Part shown: positions 35,243 to 43,936 of the stretch, piece after piece | How positions within the stretch are numbered: the first letter of the stretch is position 1 | Layout: every line of letters begins with the position of its first letter | NCBI RefSeq assembly: GCF_022524485.1 | Contig: NZ_JAKXMK010000003.1 | Location: 399,498 to 463,497, forward strand | Length of the DNA: 64,000 nucleotides | From: Pseudonocardia alaniniphila | GTDB taxonomy: Bacteria; Actinomycetota; Actinomycetes; Mycobacteriales; Pseudonocardiaceae | Direction: 5' to 3' | Notes under the pieces: generated by a model | What the model was told of the DNA's origin: nothing | The model's input: only the letters and a program-made list of their open reading frames with translations | The model's database searches: none | Made by a program: the position numbers and the translations under genes

Positions 35243-36639
35243 GTCTTGTCGCGGGTGTCGATTCGTCGACGCAGTCGTCGACCGTCGTGATCCGCGACGC
35301 GACGACGGGCGAACTGATCCGCTCCGGCCGGGCACCACATCCGCCCGGCACGGAGGTCGATCCGAACGCGTGGTGGGACGCCCTACAGGGCGCGATCGCC
35401 GACGCGGGCGGTCTCGATGGCGTCGAGGCGATGGCCGTTGCCGGGCAGCAGCACGGCATGGTCTGCCTCGACGCCGACGGCGAGGTCGTGCGGCCCGCGC
35501 TGTTGTGGAACGACACCCGTTCCGCAGGCGCGGCCGCCGACCTCGTCGCCGAGCTGGGTGCGAAGGAGTGGGCCGAGGCAACGGGCAGTGTTCCGGTGGC
35601 GTCGTTCACGGTCACGAAGCTGCGCTGGCTCGCCACCCATGAGCCGGAACACGCCGCGGCCACGGCTGCGGTGTGCCTTCCGCACGACTGGCTCACCTGG
35701 AAGCTGCGTGGCACGGGGGTGCTGACCGACCTCGTCACCGACCGCAGCGACGCGAGCGGCACCGGCTACTTCTCCGGCAGCACCGGGGAGTACCGGCCTG
35801 ACCTGCTGGAACGCGCGCTCGGCCGCTCCGACGTGATCCTCCCGCGGGTGCTCGGGCCCGCCGAGCCCGCGGGCCGGACCCCGGACGGCGTGCTGCTGGG
35901 CCCGGGGGCGGGCGACAACGCCTCGGCGGCGCTCGGCCTGGCCGCCGAACGCGGTGACGTGGTGATCTCCATCGGCACGTCGGGCGTGGTCTCCACGGTG
36001 ACCACCACGACCACGGCAGACGAGACCGCGATCATCGCGGGATTCGCCTCGGCCACCGGCGAGCACCTGCCGCTGGTCTGCACGCTCAACGCCGCACGGG
36101 TGCTCGACGCCACGGCACGGATGCTCGGCGTGGACCACGCTGAGCTCTCCCGGCTCGCGCTGTCCGCTCCCGCCGGGGCGGACGGGCTGGTGCTCGTGCC
36201 GTACCTGGAGGGCGAGCGCACACCCAACCGGCCGGACGCCACCGGCGCGCTGCACGGGCTCACGCTCGCCAACTCCACGCCCGCCCACATCGCCCGTGCC
36301 GCCGTCGAGGGGCTGCTCTGCGGTCTCGCCGACGCACTGGACGCGCTGGTCGCGGCCGGGGTTGCGGTGCAGCGGGCGTTGCTCGTGGGCGGCGGGGCGC
36401 GGTCTGACGCGGTGGCCCGCATCGCGCCCGCGGTGCTCGGCCGGCCGGTGCTACTGCCCACCCCGGGCGAGTACGTGGCCGACGGCGCGGCCCGACAGGC
36501 GGCGTGGGTGCTCGCGGGCACCTCCGCTCCTCCGCGCTGGGCCGCGGCCGACACCGTCACGTTCGAGGCGGAGCCGACGCCTGCGGTGCGCGAGCGGTAC
36601 GCGCAGGTCCGCGAGCTGACGGCGCACCAACTCGCGTGA
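35239..36639 (+). CDS. xylB: xylulokinase
   Basis: A 466-residue FGGY sugar kinase that phosphorylates D-xylulose. The N-terminal phosphate loop is [15 protein letters not shown]; the substrate segment [12 protein letters not shown] is typical of xylulokinases; the catalytic base is D226 in [13 protein letters not shown], and the ATP-binding motif [12 protein letters not shown] is near residue 383. Length is slightly short (E. coli 484). The GTG overlaps the xylA stop as GTGA, and its own stop overlaps the xylR start in the same way, so the three genes are translated as a coupled set. Confidence 0.96.
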   Translation: MSLVAGVDSSTQSSTVVIRDATTGELIRSGRAPHPPGTEVDPNAWWDALQGAIADAGGLDGVEAMAVAGQQHGMVCLDADGEVVRPALLWNDTRSAGAAADLVAELGAKEWAEATGSVPVASFTVTKLRWLATHEPEHAAATAAVCLPHDWLTWKLRGTGVLTDLVTDRSDASGTGYFSGSTGEYRPDLLERALGRSDVILPRVLGPAEPAGRTPDGVLLGPGAGDNASAALGLAAERGDVVISIGTSGVVSTVTTTTTADETAIIAGFASATGEHLPLVCTLNAARVLDATARMLGVDHAELSRLALSAPAGADGLVLVPYLEGERTPNRPDATGALHGLTLANSTPAHIARAAVEGLLCGLADALDALVAAGVAVQRALLVGGGARSDAVARIAPAVLGRPVLLPTPGEYVADGAARQAAWVLAGTSAPPRWAAADTVTFEAEPTPAVRERYAQVRELTAHQLA

Positions 36640-37871
36640 GCACGAACCCCGGCGGGCCGGGTGACCCGCACCTACCCGGCGGGCAGCTCGCGGGGTGGGA
36701 ACGGGCGGCCGGCGGGCCGGGGCGCGGGCACGGGGCCGGGCAGCACACGGTGCGGCGGCACAACCTGGCGCTCGTGCTGCGGGAGGTCGCCGGGCCGCTC
36801 CCGGTGTCGCGGGCGGCGGTCGCGGCCCGCACCGGGCTCACGCGCGGCACCGTGTCGTCGCTGGTGGAAGAGCTGATCTCGGCGCGGCTCGTCACGGAGC
36901 TCGCCGCCGCCCGGGGTGCCACCGGACGGCCGGCGAGCCCGTTGCAGCTCGATCCCTCCGGCCCGGCCGGGCTGGGCGTCGAGATCGGGGTGGACGCCGT
37001 CGGCGCCTGTGTCGTGGACCTGACCGGGGCCGTACGCGCCCGCCGGGTGGCCCGCTCGGACCACCGGGACGAGCCGCCCGCCGCTGGGCTCGCGACGGCC
37101 GAAGCGCTCGCCACGGAGGTGGTTGCCGAAGCCGGGCTGCCGATCGCCGGGGCGGCGGTCGCGCTGCCCGGCGTCGTCGGGGCGGACGGTGTGCTCGAAC
37201 GGGCGCCGAACCTGCCCCGGTGGGTGGACGTCGCGGTGGGCGAGGAGCTCGGCGGGCGGCTCGGGTTATCCGTCCGAGCCGGGAACGAGGCCGACCTGGC
37301 TGCGCTGGCCGAGCTGTGGTCGGGCGGCCCGGCCGACGCCGTCCACGTCTCGGGCGGGATCGGGGTGGGCGCGGGCATCCTGCTGGGCGGACGGCTCTTC
37401 CGCGGGGCGAGCGGCCGGGCAGGCGAGATCGGCCACGTCGTCGTCGAGCCGGACGGCCGGCCGTGCAGCTGCGGTGGCCGCGGCTGTCTCGAGACCGTGG
37501 CCGGCCTGACGGCCCTGCTCCGCGCCGCCGGCTCGGCCGACCTGGAGGATCTGGTCGCCGTCCGTCCCCCGGATGTGCTGGCGGCCGTCGGACGGGCGCT
37601 GGGGGTGGCTCTGGCCGGGGCCGTCAACCTCCTCGACGTGCCCGCGGTGGTGCTGGGCGGCATCTACCCGCGGTGCGGGGAGCCGCTGCTCCACGCGGTG
37701 CGCGCCGAACTGGCCGTGCGGGTCGTCTCCCGCCCGGCCGTCGACGTCCGGTTCTCCGCACTCGGCGCGGATGCAGCCCTGCGCGGCGCCGCGACGGCGG
37801 TGGTGCACGACCTGCTGGCCGACCCCATGATCGTCGCGAGATCGGCGCATCCGCCCCTATCGGGGCGCTGA
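36636..37871 (+). CDS. xylR: ROK-family transcriptional repressor (XylR)
   Basis: A 411-residue ROK repressor. A winged helix-turn-helix (about residues 38-90, [20 protein letters not shown]) precedes a sugar-kinase-like domain with the ROK zinc motif C277-x-C279-xxxx-C284 ([13 protein letters not shown]) and the [12 protein letters not shown] stretch. The first about 35 residues are Gly/Pro-rich. Zinc motif and wHTH together identify a regulator and not a kinase. GTG overlaps the xylB stop (GTGA). It probably represses its own operon through the inverted repeat before xylA and is released by xylose. Confidence 0.93.
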   Translation: MSTNPGGPGDPHLPGGQLAGWERAAGGPGRGHGAGQHTVRRHNLALVLREVAGPLPVSRAAVAARTGLTRGTVSSLVEELISARLVTELAAARGATGRPASPLQLDPSGPAGLGVEIGVDAVGACVVDLTGAVRARRVARSDHRDEPPAAGLATAEALATEVVAEAGLPIAGAAVALPGVVGADGVLERAPNLPRWVDVAVGEELGGRLGLSVRAGNEADLAALAELWSGGPADAVHVSGGIGVGAGILLGGRLFRGASGRAGEIGHVVVEPDGRPCSCGGRGCLETVAGLTALLRAAGSADLEDLVAVRPPDVLAAVGRALGVALAGAVNLLDVPAVVLGGIYPRCGEPLLHAVRAELAVRVVSRPAVDVRFSALGADAALRGAATAVVHDLLADPMIVARSAHPPLSGR

Positions 37872-37888
37872 CACGGATCTCGTGGCGA

Positions 37889-38692
37889 TCACTGTGCGCG
37901 CGGCAGCACCCGGATGCCGTCCGCCCTGATCGTGCTCGGGTCGGCGGCCACGCCCGTCAGCACGACGACGTCACCGACCACCGGCTTCTGCGACAGCGCG
38001 GCCACGTCCGCGGTGACGGTGAGCCCGTCGATCGAGGTCAGGGTGGCGCGGTCCCCGGCCAGTGCGGTCACGGTGCCGATGACCCGGGCCTGCGGAGTCC
38101 ACACTGCACGGGCTGTGGCGCTCGCGCCCGTCCCCTGCACCTGGACGACGACACGCTCGCCGCTCTGCAGGTCACCCAGGCCGCTGTTCTGGCCGCCGCG
38201 GACGCGGGTGTCGCCGTCGGTGCGCAGCGAGCGCTGGCCGCTGCCGTCGACGTTCACCACGAGGGTGCCGTCGGCGACCGAGGCGACGGTACCGGTGAGC
38301 ACCGGCGCGTCCCGCATGCCGCGCGGGCCGCGCTCATCGCCATGACCGCCGGGAGCGCTGAACCGGTCGCCGTGCCCCCACGGGCCCCAGCCGGGACCGC
38401 CGCCGCCCCACGGTCCCTCCCCTGGCCCGCCCGAGCCCTGCCAGGGGGCGCCCCAGTTACCGCGCTCACCGACCGGCCCGATGCGGTCGAAGCCGCGGTG
38501 CCGGTCAGGAACCAGGAGCGCCGCCGCCACACCCCCGGCGACCAGTACGGCCACGATCACGGCGCCGATGATCACGCCACGGCTGCGCAGCCGGGAACGC
38601 CAGGAACGGCGCGGGGCAGGCCCATCGGCCGGCGGCGGGGGGCTCTGCGGCGGCGGATTCTGGACGGTGGGCGGTTCGGTCGGAGAACTCAC
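37889..38692 (-). CDS. DUF5666-domain single-pass membrane protein
   Basis: A 267-residue protein. A Pro-rich cytosolic start is followed by one membrane helix (about residues 42-64, GVIIGAVIVAVLVAGGVAAA). An extracytoplasmic linker follows that is very rich in Gly, Trp, Pro and His (near 80-125). The C-terminal part (about 130-267) has two DUF5666-like OB-fold repeats (GTVASVADGTLVVNVDGSG, GTVTALAGDRATLTSIDG). GTG at 38692 has AGGAGG four to five bases upstream. It is divergent from the two-component system, with direct repeats between, so it is a likely target. The linker composition resembles that of the kinase's sensor loop. Confidence 0.8.
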   Translation of the reverse strand: MSSPTEPPTVQNPPPQSPPPPADGPAPRRSWRSRLRSRGVIIGAVIVAVLVAGGVAAALLVPDRHRGFDRIGPVGERGNWGAPWQGSGGPGEGPWGGGGPGWGPWGHGDRFSAPGGHGDERGPRGMRDAPVLTGTVASVADGTLVVNVDGSGQRSLRTDGDTRVRGGQNSGLGDLQSGERVVVQVQGTGASATARAVWTPQARVIGTVTALAGDRATLTSIDGLTVTADVAALSQKPVVGDVVVLTGVAADPSTIRADGIRVLPRAQ

Positions 38693-38754
38693 GATTCCTC
38701 CTCGGATCGGATCCTTCAGGCACCACCGACGGTCGCGGCGCATGCTGAACCGGG

Positions 38755-38790
38755 GCTGAAGCCGGACCACACCTTCAGCCGATCTTCAGC
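38755..38790 (+). promoter_or_regulatory. candidate response-regulator boxes between DUF5666 gene and RR gene
   Basis: CTTCAGC occurs twice, at 38773-38779 and 38784-38790, with 11-bp periodicity, and its reverse complement GCTGAAG is at 38755-38761. One-helical-turn direct repeats are the usual site for OmpR-type dimers. Less perfect variants (CCTTCAGG near 38713, GCTGAAC near 38743) extend the array. Confidence 0.6.
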
Positions 38791-38823
38791 GGGGCAACTG
38801 GACGGTCGGCGCAGAATGGGACG

Positions 38824-39525
38824 GTGGCCGCGCGCGTACTCGTGGTGGAGGACGCCGAGGCGATCCGGACCGCGGTGCTCGCCGGGCTCGCCGAAGCGGG
38901 CTTCGTGGCGCGCGGGCGCGGCGACGGGCGCGCGCTGGAGGAGGAACTCGAGGCTTTCCGGCCCGACCTCGTGGTGCTCGACATCATGCTTCCCGGACGC
39001 GACGGTTTCGCGCTGCTCGACCTGGTGCGACGCCACAGCGACGCCGGGGTCGTGATGCTCACCGCCCGCGACGCCGTCGACGACCGGCTGCGTGGTCTGC
39101 ACGGCGGGGCCGACGACTACGTCGTGAAGCCGTTCGCGCTGGCAGAGCTGGTCGCACGGGTCACCGCCGTGCTCCGCCGGACGGGACGCACCCCGTCCAC
39201 CGTGGAGGTCGGCGACCTCCTGGTCGACGCCACCGCGGGCTCGGTGCGGCGCGGCGGCGTCGCGATCGAGCTGACCGCCACGGAGCTGCGCCTGCTCGAC
39301 TACCTCGCGGCGCAGCGCGGCCGGGTCGTCAGCAAGGCGCAGATCCTCACCCGCGTGTGGGGCTACACCGACTACGACCCGAACCTGGTGGAGGTGCACG
39401 TCTCGGCGCTGCGCCGCAAGCTGGGCGAGCCGCGGCTGGTGCACACCGTGCGGGGCCTCGGTTACGTGCTGCGGACCGCCCCGGCCGCGGACGCGGGCGG
39501 AGACCGGCGGGAGGCGCCCACATGA
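38824..39525 (+). CDS. OmpR-family response regulator
   Basis: A 233-residue regulator. The receiver domain (1-115) has the acidic pocket E9/D10, phosphorylation site D53 (VVLDIMLPGRDG), switch T80 and K102. The winged-helix effector (about 128-222) includes ELTATELRLLDYLAAQRG and the VEVHVSALRRKLG recognition region. GTG at 38824. Its TGA overlaps the kinase ATG (ATGA), so the two form a coupled pair. Probable targets are its own promoter and the divergent DUF5666 gene through the CTTCAGC repeats. Confidence 0.94.
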   Translation: MAARVLVVEDAEAIRTAVLAGLAEAGFVARGRGDGRALEEELEAFRPDLVVLDIMLPGRDGFALLDLVRRHSDAGVVMLTARDAVDDRLRGLHGGADDYVVKPFALAELVARVTAVLRRTGRTPSTVEVGDLLVDATAGSVRRGGVAIELTATELRLLDYLAAQRGRVVSKAQILTRVWGYTDYDPNLVEVHVSALRRKLGEPRLVHTVRGLGYVLRTAPAADAGGDRREAPT

Positions 39526-40925
39526 GGGGGAGGCCACCCGCCGGGTCCCGATTGCGCACCGTCTCCCTCCGCCGGCGCGTCACGGCCCTGAGCATGCTGG
39601 TGCTGGCCGCGGTCCTGGTGGTCGTCACCGTGCTCACCGACGTCGTGTTCGCCGCCCAGACCCGCGCCGGACTCCGCGACGAGCTCTCCGTCCGGGCCGC
39701 GCTGGCCGGCCAGCTCGTGGCGCAAGGGGTGCCGTCGAAGGACGTGGCCCGGCGCGTCGAGGCACCCGGGCTCCGGGCCGTCGTCGTCGCACCCGACGGT
39801 CGTGTGTACGACGGTGAGGCGGACGAGGACGAACCCTCCGGACCGCCGTGGCGGCACGGGCCCGGCGAACGCGGGTTCCCCGGCCGCTGGGGTGGCGGCC
39901 AGGGCGAGGACCGCGGGCGCGGCGACCAGGTGCTGCAGCAGCCGCTGGCCGACGGGTCACGGCTCACGCTCGTGGCCGACGCCGGCCCGAGCACGGCGGC
40001 GCAGAATCTCCTGCGGCGCACGCTGTTGCTGCTCAGCCTCGGGGCGCTGGCCGTCGCCGGCGTCGTCACGCTGCTCACCACCCGGGTCGCGCTCGCCCCG
40101 CTCGACTCGATGACCGCATTGGCCCGTTCGATCACCCGTGGCGACCGCGGCCGCAGGCTCGCCCCCTCGCGCACCGACACGGAGCTGGGGCGCACCGCGT
40201 CCGCGTTCGACGCGATGCTCGACGAGCTGGAGGGCGCCGAGGCCGCGGCGCGCGCGTCCGAGGCACGCACGCGGCAGTTCGTCGCCGACGCCGCCCACGA
40301 GCTGCGCACCCCGCTGGCCGGAGTGCAGGCCGTGGCCGAGGCCTCGATCGCCCCCCATCTCGACGGCGAGGAGCGCGACCGGCTGAACCTGCTGCTGCTG
40401 CGGGAGAGCCGCCGAGCGGCCCGGCTGGTGGACGACCTGCTCGCGCTGGCCCGGATCGACGCCGGGATCGAGCTGCGCCGGGAACCGGTGGATCTGCTGG
40501 ATCTGGCCCGCACGGAGGCGGAACGGGTGCAGCTGCTCGAGCCGGACCGGACGATCGAGGTGACCGGCGAGGCCGTCGTCGTGCCGGGTGACGCCGCGCG
40601 GCTCGGCCAGGTGCTCGGCAACCTTCTCGACAACGCGCGGCGCCACACCCCGGCGGGCGGCCGCATCACCGTCGCCGTGACGGCGGCCGCCTACGCGACG
40701 GTGCTGGTGACCGATACCGGCCCCGGAGTGCCCCCCGCCGACCGGGAACGGATCTTCGACCGGCTCGTCCGCCTGGACGAGGCCCGCACGAGCGACGACG
40801 GCGGCGCCGGGCTCGGGCTCGCGATCGCCCGCGGGATCGCATGGGCACACAGGGGCGACGTGCGCTGTGTCGATCCCCCCGCCGGCACGGGCGCGGCGTT
40901 CGCTCTCACCCTCCCCAGAGGGTAG
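39522..40925 (+). CDS. membrane sensor histidine kinase
   Basis: A 467-residue kinase. Two membrane helices (about 24-46 and 165-190) flank a sensor of about 120 residues. Within the sensor, residues about 96-130 are an acidic and then Gly/Pro/Trp/His-rich stretch (EDEPSGPPWRHGPGERGF). HAMP follows (TTRVALAPLDSMTALAR), then the H-box with phosphoacceptor H259 (AAHELRTPLAG), N-box NLLDNARRHTP, G1 DTGPGVP and G2 GAGLGLAIARG. The signal is unknown; metal or cationic ligands would fit the composition. ATG overlaps the regulator's stop. Confidence 0.93.
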   Translation: MRGRPPAGSRLRTVSLRRRVTALSMLVLAAVLVVVTVLTDVVFAAQTRAGLRDELSVRAALAGQLVAQGVPSKDVARRVEAPGLRAVVVAPDGRVYDGEADEDEPSGPPWRHGPGERGFPGRWGGGQGEDRGRGDQVLQQPLADGSRLTLVADAGPSTAAQNLLRRTLLLLSLGALAVAGVVTLLTTRVALAPLDSMTALARSITRGDRGRRLAPSRTDTELGRTASAFDAMLDELEGAEAAARASEARTRQFVADAAHELRTPLAGVQAVAEASIAPHLDGEERDRLNLLLLRESRRAARLVDDLLALARIDAGIELRREPVDLLDLARTEAERVQLLEPDRTIEVTGEAVVVPGDAARLGQVLGNLLDNARRHTPAGGRITVAVTAAAYATVLVTDTGPGVPPADRERIFDRLVRLDEARTSDDGGAGLGLAIARGIAWAHRGDVRCVDPPAGTGAAFALTLPRG

Positions 40926-40934
40926 GGAGGGAGA

Positions 40935-41987
40935 TCAGCGCTCGTCAGGCAGCGTCGCCTTGCGGACGTAGAGCAGCCGGTCTCCGCGCTCCAGGGCGTC
41001 GACGGCCGAGGCGTCGACGCGGAAGAGGTTGTCGCCCCGGACCACTCCGAGCACGATGTCGGGCAGGTGCCGCGGCGACCCGCCGACCTCCGACTCCTCG
41101 ACCGGCCGCTCGCTGATGGCGAAGCCGGCGTCCGGGGTCAGCAGATCCTCCACCACGTCGACGACGCTCGGGGTGGTGGTGGCCATGCCGAGCAGGCGCC
41201 CGGCCGTCTCCGCGGAGACGATCACCGAGTTGGCGCCGGACTGGCGCAGCAGGTGCACGTTCTCCGACTCCCGCACCGCCGCAACGATCCGGACGTCCGG
41301 AGCGAGCTCGCGGGCCGTGAGGGTGACCAGCACCGCCGTGTCGTCCCGGTTGGTGGCCACCACGATCGCCGTTGCCTGCTGCAGGCCTGCGATCCGCAGC
41401 ACGCTGGAGCGGGTGGCGTTGCCGGTGACCGTCACCAGCCCCAGCGCCGACGCTTGGTCGAGGCGCGTGCGGTCGGTGTCGACGACGACGATGTCCTTGG
41501 GCTCTGCCCCGTCCCCCAGCAGGGTCTCGACGGCGGCCCGGCCCTTCGTGCCGTAACCGACGACGACGGTGTGGTCGCGCACGCGAGACCTCCAGCGTTC
41601 GATGCGAACTGACTGCCGGGAACGCTCGGTGAGCAGCTCCACGGTGGTGCCGACCAGCACGATGAGGAACAGCAGCCGCAGCGGTGTGATGACCAGCGTC
41701 GTCAGCAGGCGTGCTTCCGGCGTGACGGGGACGATGTCGCCGTATCCGGTGGTCGACAGGGACACGGTGGCGTAGTAGAAGGCATCACCCAGCGAGATCG
41801 GGGTGCTGCTGTTGTTGTCGACGTACCCGTCGCCGCTGAAGTAGACGACCAGCGCAGCAGCAGCCAGTGCCCCGAACGCGATGGCGAGCCTGCGGAGCAG
41901 CGACACCACCGGGCCGGCGGAGGTGTCCGGCATCCGGATGAGCCCCACCAGCGAGGGGTCGGCCAGCGGCCGGCGCCGATCGGTCAC
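40935..41987 (-). CDS. potassium channel with RCK/TrkA-N domain (Rv3200c counterpart)
   Basis: A 350-residue two-helix ion channel. The first helix is at about 33-51, the pore helix and selectivity filter TTGYGD at 79-84, and the second helix near 95-117. The RCK domain follows, with Rossmann motif VVVGYGTKGRAAVETLLG near 141 and acidic VVVDTD. A TrkA-C-like end closes the protein. It is the MthK-type layout. GTG at 41987. In mycobacteria this gene sits between nudC and adnB; here two blocks of extra genes separate it from both. Confidence 0.92.
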   Translation of the reverse strand: MTDRRRPLADPSLVGLIRMPDTSAGPVVSLLRRLAIAFGALAAAALVVYFSGDGYVDNNSSTPISLGDAFYYATVSLSTTGYGDIVPVTPEARLLTTLVITPLRLLFLIVLVGTTVELLTERSRQSVRIERWRSRVRDHTVVVGYGTKGRAAVETLLGDGAEPKDIVVVDTDRTRLDQASALGLVTVTGNATRSSVLRIAGLQQATAIVVATNRDDTAVLVTLTARELAPDVRIVAAVRESENVHLLRQSGANSVIVSAETAGRLLGMATTTPSVVDVVEDLLTPDAGFAISERPVEESEVGGSPRHLPDIVLGVVRGDNLFRVDASAVDALERGDRLLYVRKATLPDER

Positions 41988-42173
41988 GGCGCGGAGAGTA
42001 GCCGCAGGAGGTGGGGACACGCTCGGCGACCGACCCCGCCGTGTCCAGGGTCATCGTGCTGCTAGGGAACGATCCGCCGATGCGGGGACGACCGTGACAT
42101 GCGGCATCGCGTCGTCCGCACGCGGGGGCAACGCACGTCGCCGGGATACATGACGTCGACCGGATCGTGCCCT

Positions 42174-43283
42174 CTAGGACGTCTCCTCGACCATCCCGGA
42201 CTCCGCGGCGCCCGCCCTCAGCTCGTCGAGCCCGAACGCCGCCACCGGGTCCAGAGCCCCGCTGCCCCACACGCCGTGCTCGGCCGCCCGGCCCGCCGCC
42301 CACGCCAGCAGGTTCGCGGTGAGCGCATACGCGTCGGGCGCGACCAGGCGGGTGCGGGCGAGCAGCGTGCCGGAGCCGTCGAACACCTCGGCCACGACGT
42401 GCGAGCGCATCCCCGCCAGCGCCTCCTCCGACGGTGCTTCCGACGCCGTGCGGGTGACGAGCCCGGCCACCGCGGCCAGCGCCCGCGCCGCGCCCGGTAC
42501 GCGCCCGAGCAGCGGCGTGACCCGCGAGGCGACGTGCAGGGCCTGGCTCGCCGCGCCGAACCAGCCGAGGTAGACGTCCACCGTCTGCAGCCCGGGCGCA
42601 CACCGCGGCAGCGCGAACTGCTCGCTGCCACCGATCGTCACACCCGGACGCGGTCTCCCGGCCACGTCGAACGTGCGGAGCCGGGCGCCCGCGGGCTCGG
42701 TCCGCAGCTCGCCGTCGTGCCAGGCGTGGTTCTTCTCGAGTGCCATGCCCATCACCGAGCGGAGCGTGCCCCGCGAGAACGCCTGGCCACGTCCGCCGCC
42801 GAGGATGAAGTAACCGACATCGACACGGGAGGCGGCGCCGCCCGCCGCCCGCAGCGCCAGCGCCCCCGCCAGCACGCCCGGCACGTAGTCGACACCGAAC
42901 GCGGTGATCAGCGCCGCTCCCGAACGCTCCGCCTCGGGGCCGTACCGCTCGAACACCTCGCGGACGAACGTGGGCTCACCGGTGGAGTCCAGGTAGATCG
43001 CACCCGCAGCGACGGCGGCGGCCACAGCGGCCCTGCCGAGCTGCAGGAACGGTCCGACCGTGCTCACCAGAACGTCGCCCCGGCCCACGAGCGCGGCCAC
43101 CGAGCTCTCCTCGGTGACGTCCGCGCGGGCCGTTTCGAGGCCCCCGAGCCGCTCGGCGAGGGCGGCCAGCCGCGCCGGGTCACGCCCGGCGAGCACCGGC
43201 CGCAGTCCCCGCTGCACCATCATCTGAGCCGTGCGCCGTCCTGTGTAGCCGGTGGCGCCGAACAGGACGATCCTCGCGGTCAC
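42174..43283 (-). CDS. saccharopine-dehydrogenase-like oxidoreductase
   Basis: A 369-residue NAD(P)-binding protein. The N-terminal Rossmann motif is IVLFGATGYTGRRTAQ, as in the saccharopine-dehydrogenase-like/trans-acting enoyl reductase group. The conserved STVGPFLQLG and YLDSTGEPTFVREV follow, then AFGVDYVPG. Mycobacterial relatives include the trans-acting enoyl reductase of phthiocerol lipids, but that role needs partners absent here. The gene is isolated, with 119 bp to the divergent DUF1697 gene. Lipid or polyketide reduction is possible; the substrate cannot be assigned. Confidence 0.85.
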   Translation of the reverse strand: MTARIVLFGATGYTGRRTAQMMVQRGLRPVLAGRDPARLAALAERLGGLETARADVTEESSVAALVGRGDVLVSTVGPFLQLGRAAVAAAVAAGAIYLDSTGEPTFVREVFERYGPEAERSGAALITAFGVDYVPGVLAGALALRAAGGAASRVDVGYFILGGGRGQAFSRGTLRSVMGMALEKNHAWHDGELRTEPAGARLRTFDVAGRPRPGVTIGGSEQFALPRCAPGLQTVDVYLGWFGAASQALHVASRVTPLLGRVPGAARALAAVAGLVTRTASEAPSEEALAGMRSHVVAEVFDGSGTLLARTRLVAPDAYALTANLLAWAAGRAAEHGVWGSGALDPVAAFGLDELRAGAAESGMVEETS

Positions 43284-43401
43284 GCCCGGACCCTAGTGCC
43301 GAGGAAACGAGGTCGTCTCACCCGTTTCCGCGACCGGACGATCGATGAGCTGCACTCGCCCATCCTGCGTGAATATCCGTGATCGCCGGTACCGTGCCTG
43401 C

Positions 43402-43932
43402 GTGCCCCGATATGTCGCACTCCTGCGCGGGATCAACCTGGGCAAGGCCAAGCGGGTGGCGATGGCCGACCTGCGCGAGCTCCTCGGCGCCGCGGGCTAC
43501 ACGGACGTCCGCACGCACCTCAACAGCGGCAACGCGCTGTTCACCGGCGACGAGGCCGATCCGGCCGAGCACGCGGCGCGGATCGAGGCGGCAATCACCG
43601 AGCGGCTCGGGCTCGACGTGCGGTGCGTCGTGCTCACCGACGACGACCTGCGCACGATCGTCGACGGCAACCCGCTCGCCGACGTGGTGACGAACGGGTC
43701 GCGGATGATGGTGTACGTCCTGGAGCCCGCGCCCGGCCCGGCTCTGCTCGCCGAGCACGACCCGATCGCGCTCGACCCCGAGAACGCCCGGCTCGGTGAG
43801 CGCGTGATCTACCAGTGGTGCCCTGACGGCGTGATCGCCGCGCCGCCGGTCGGTTTCCCGGAGAAGCGCTTCCCCATCACCATCACCGGCCGCAACTGGA
43901 ACACGATGACGAGGCTCGTCGAGCTTCTCTAG
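43402..43932 (+). CDS. DUF1697 protein
   Basis: A 176-residue member of DUF1697, a widespread family of unknown function. Signature parts are present: YVALLRGINLGKAKRVAMA near the N-terminus, the LNSGNALF strand, and a C-terminal FPITITGRNWNTMTRLVEL that matches the family's TxRNWNT end. GTG at 43402 is the start that fits the family. It is convergent with the ATP-grasp gene, their stop codons lying four bases apart. No operon partner. Confidence 0.9.
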   Translation: MPRYVALLRGINLGKAKRVAMADLRELLGAAGYTDVRTHLNSGNALFTGDEADPAEHAARIEAAITERLGLDVRCVVLTDDDLRTIVDGNPLADVVTNGSRMMVYVLEPAPGPALLAEHDPIALDPENARLGERVIYQWCPDGVIAAPPVGFPEKRFPITITGRNWNTMTRLVELL

Positions 43933-43936
43933 CCCG

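Noticed and set aside
34024..36639. A continuous 871-codon plus-strand frame covering both the xylA region and xylB
   Set aside because: The first two thirds are Arg-rich shadow translation of xylA, read in another frame. Only the part from GTG 35239 is a gene (xylB).
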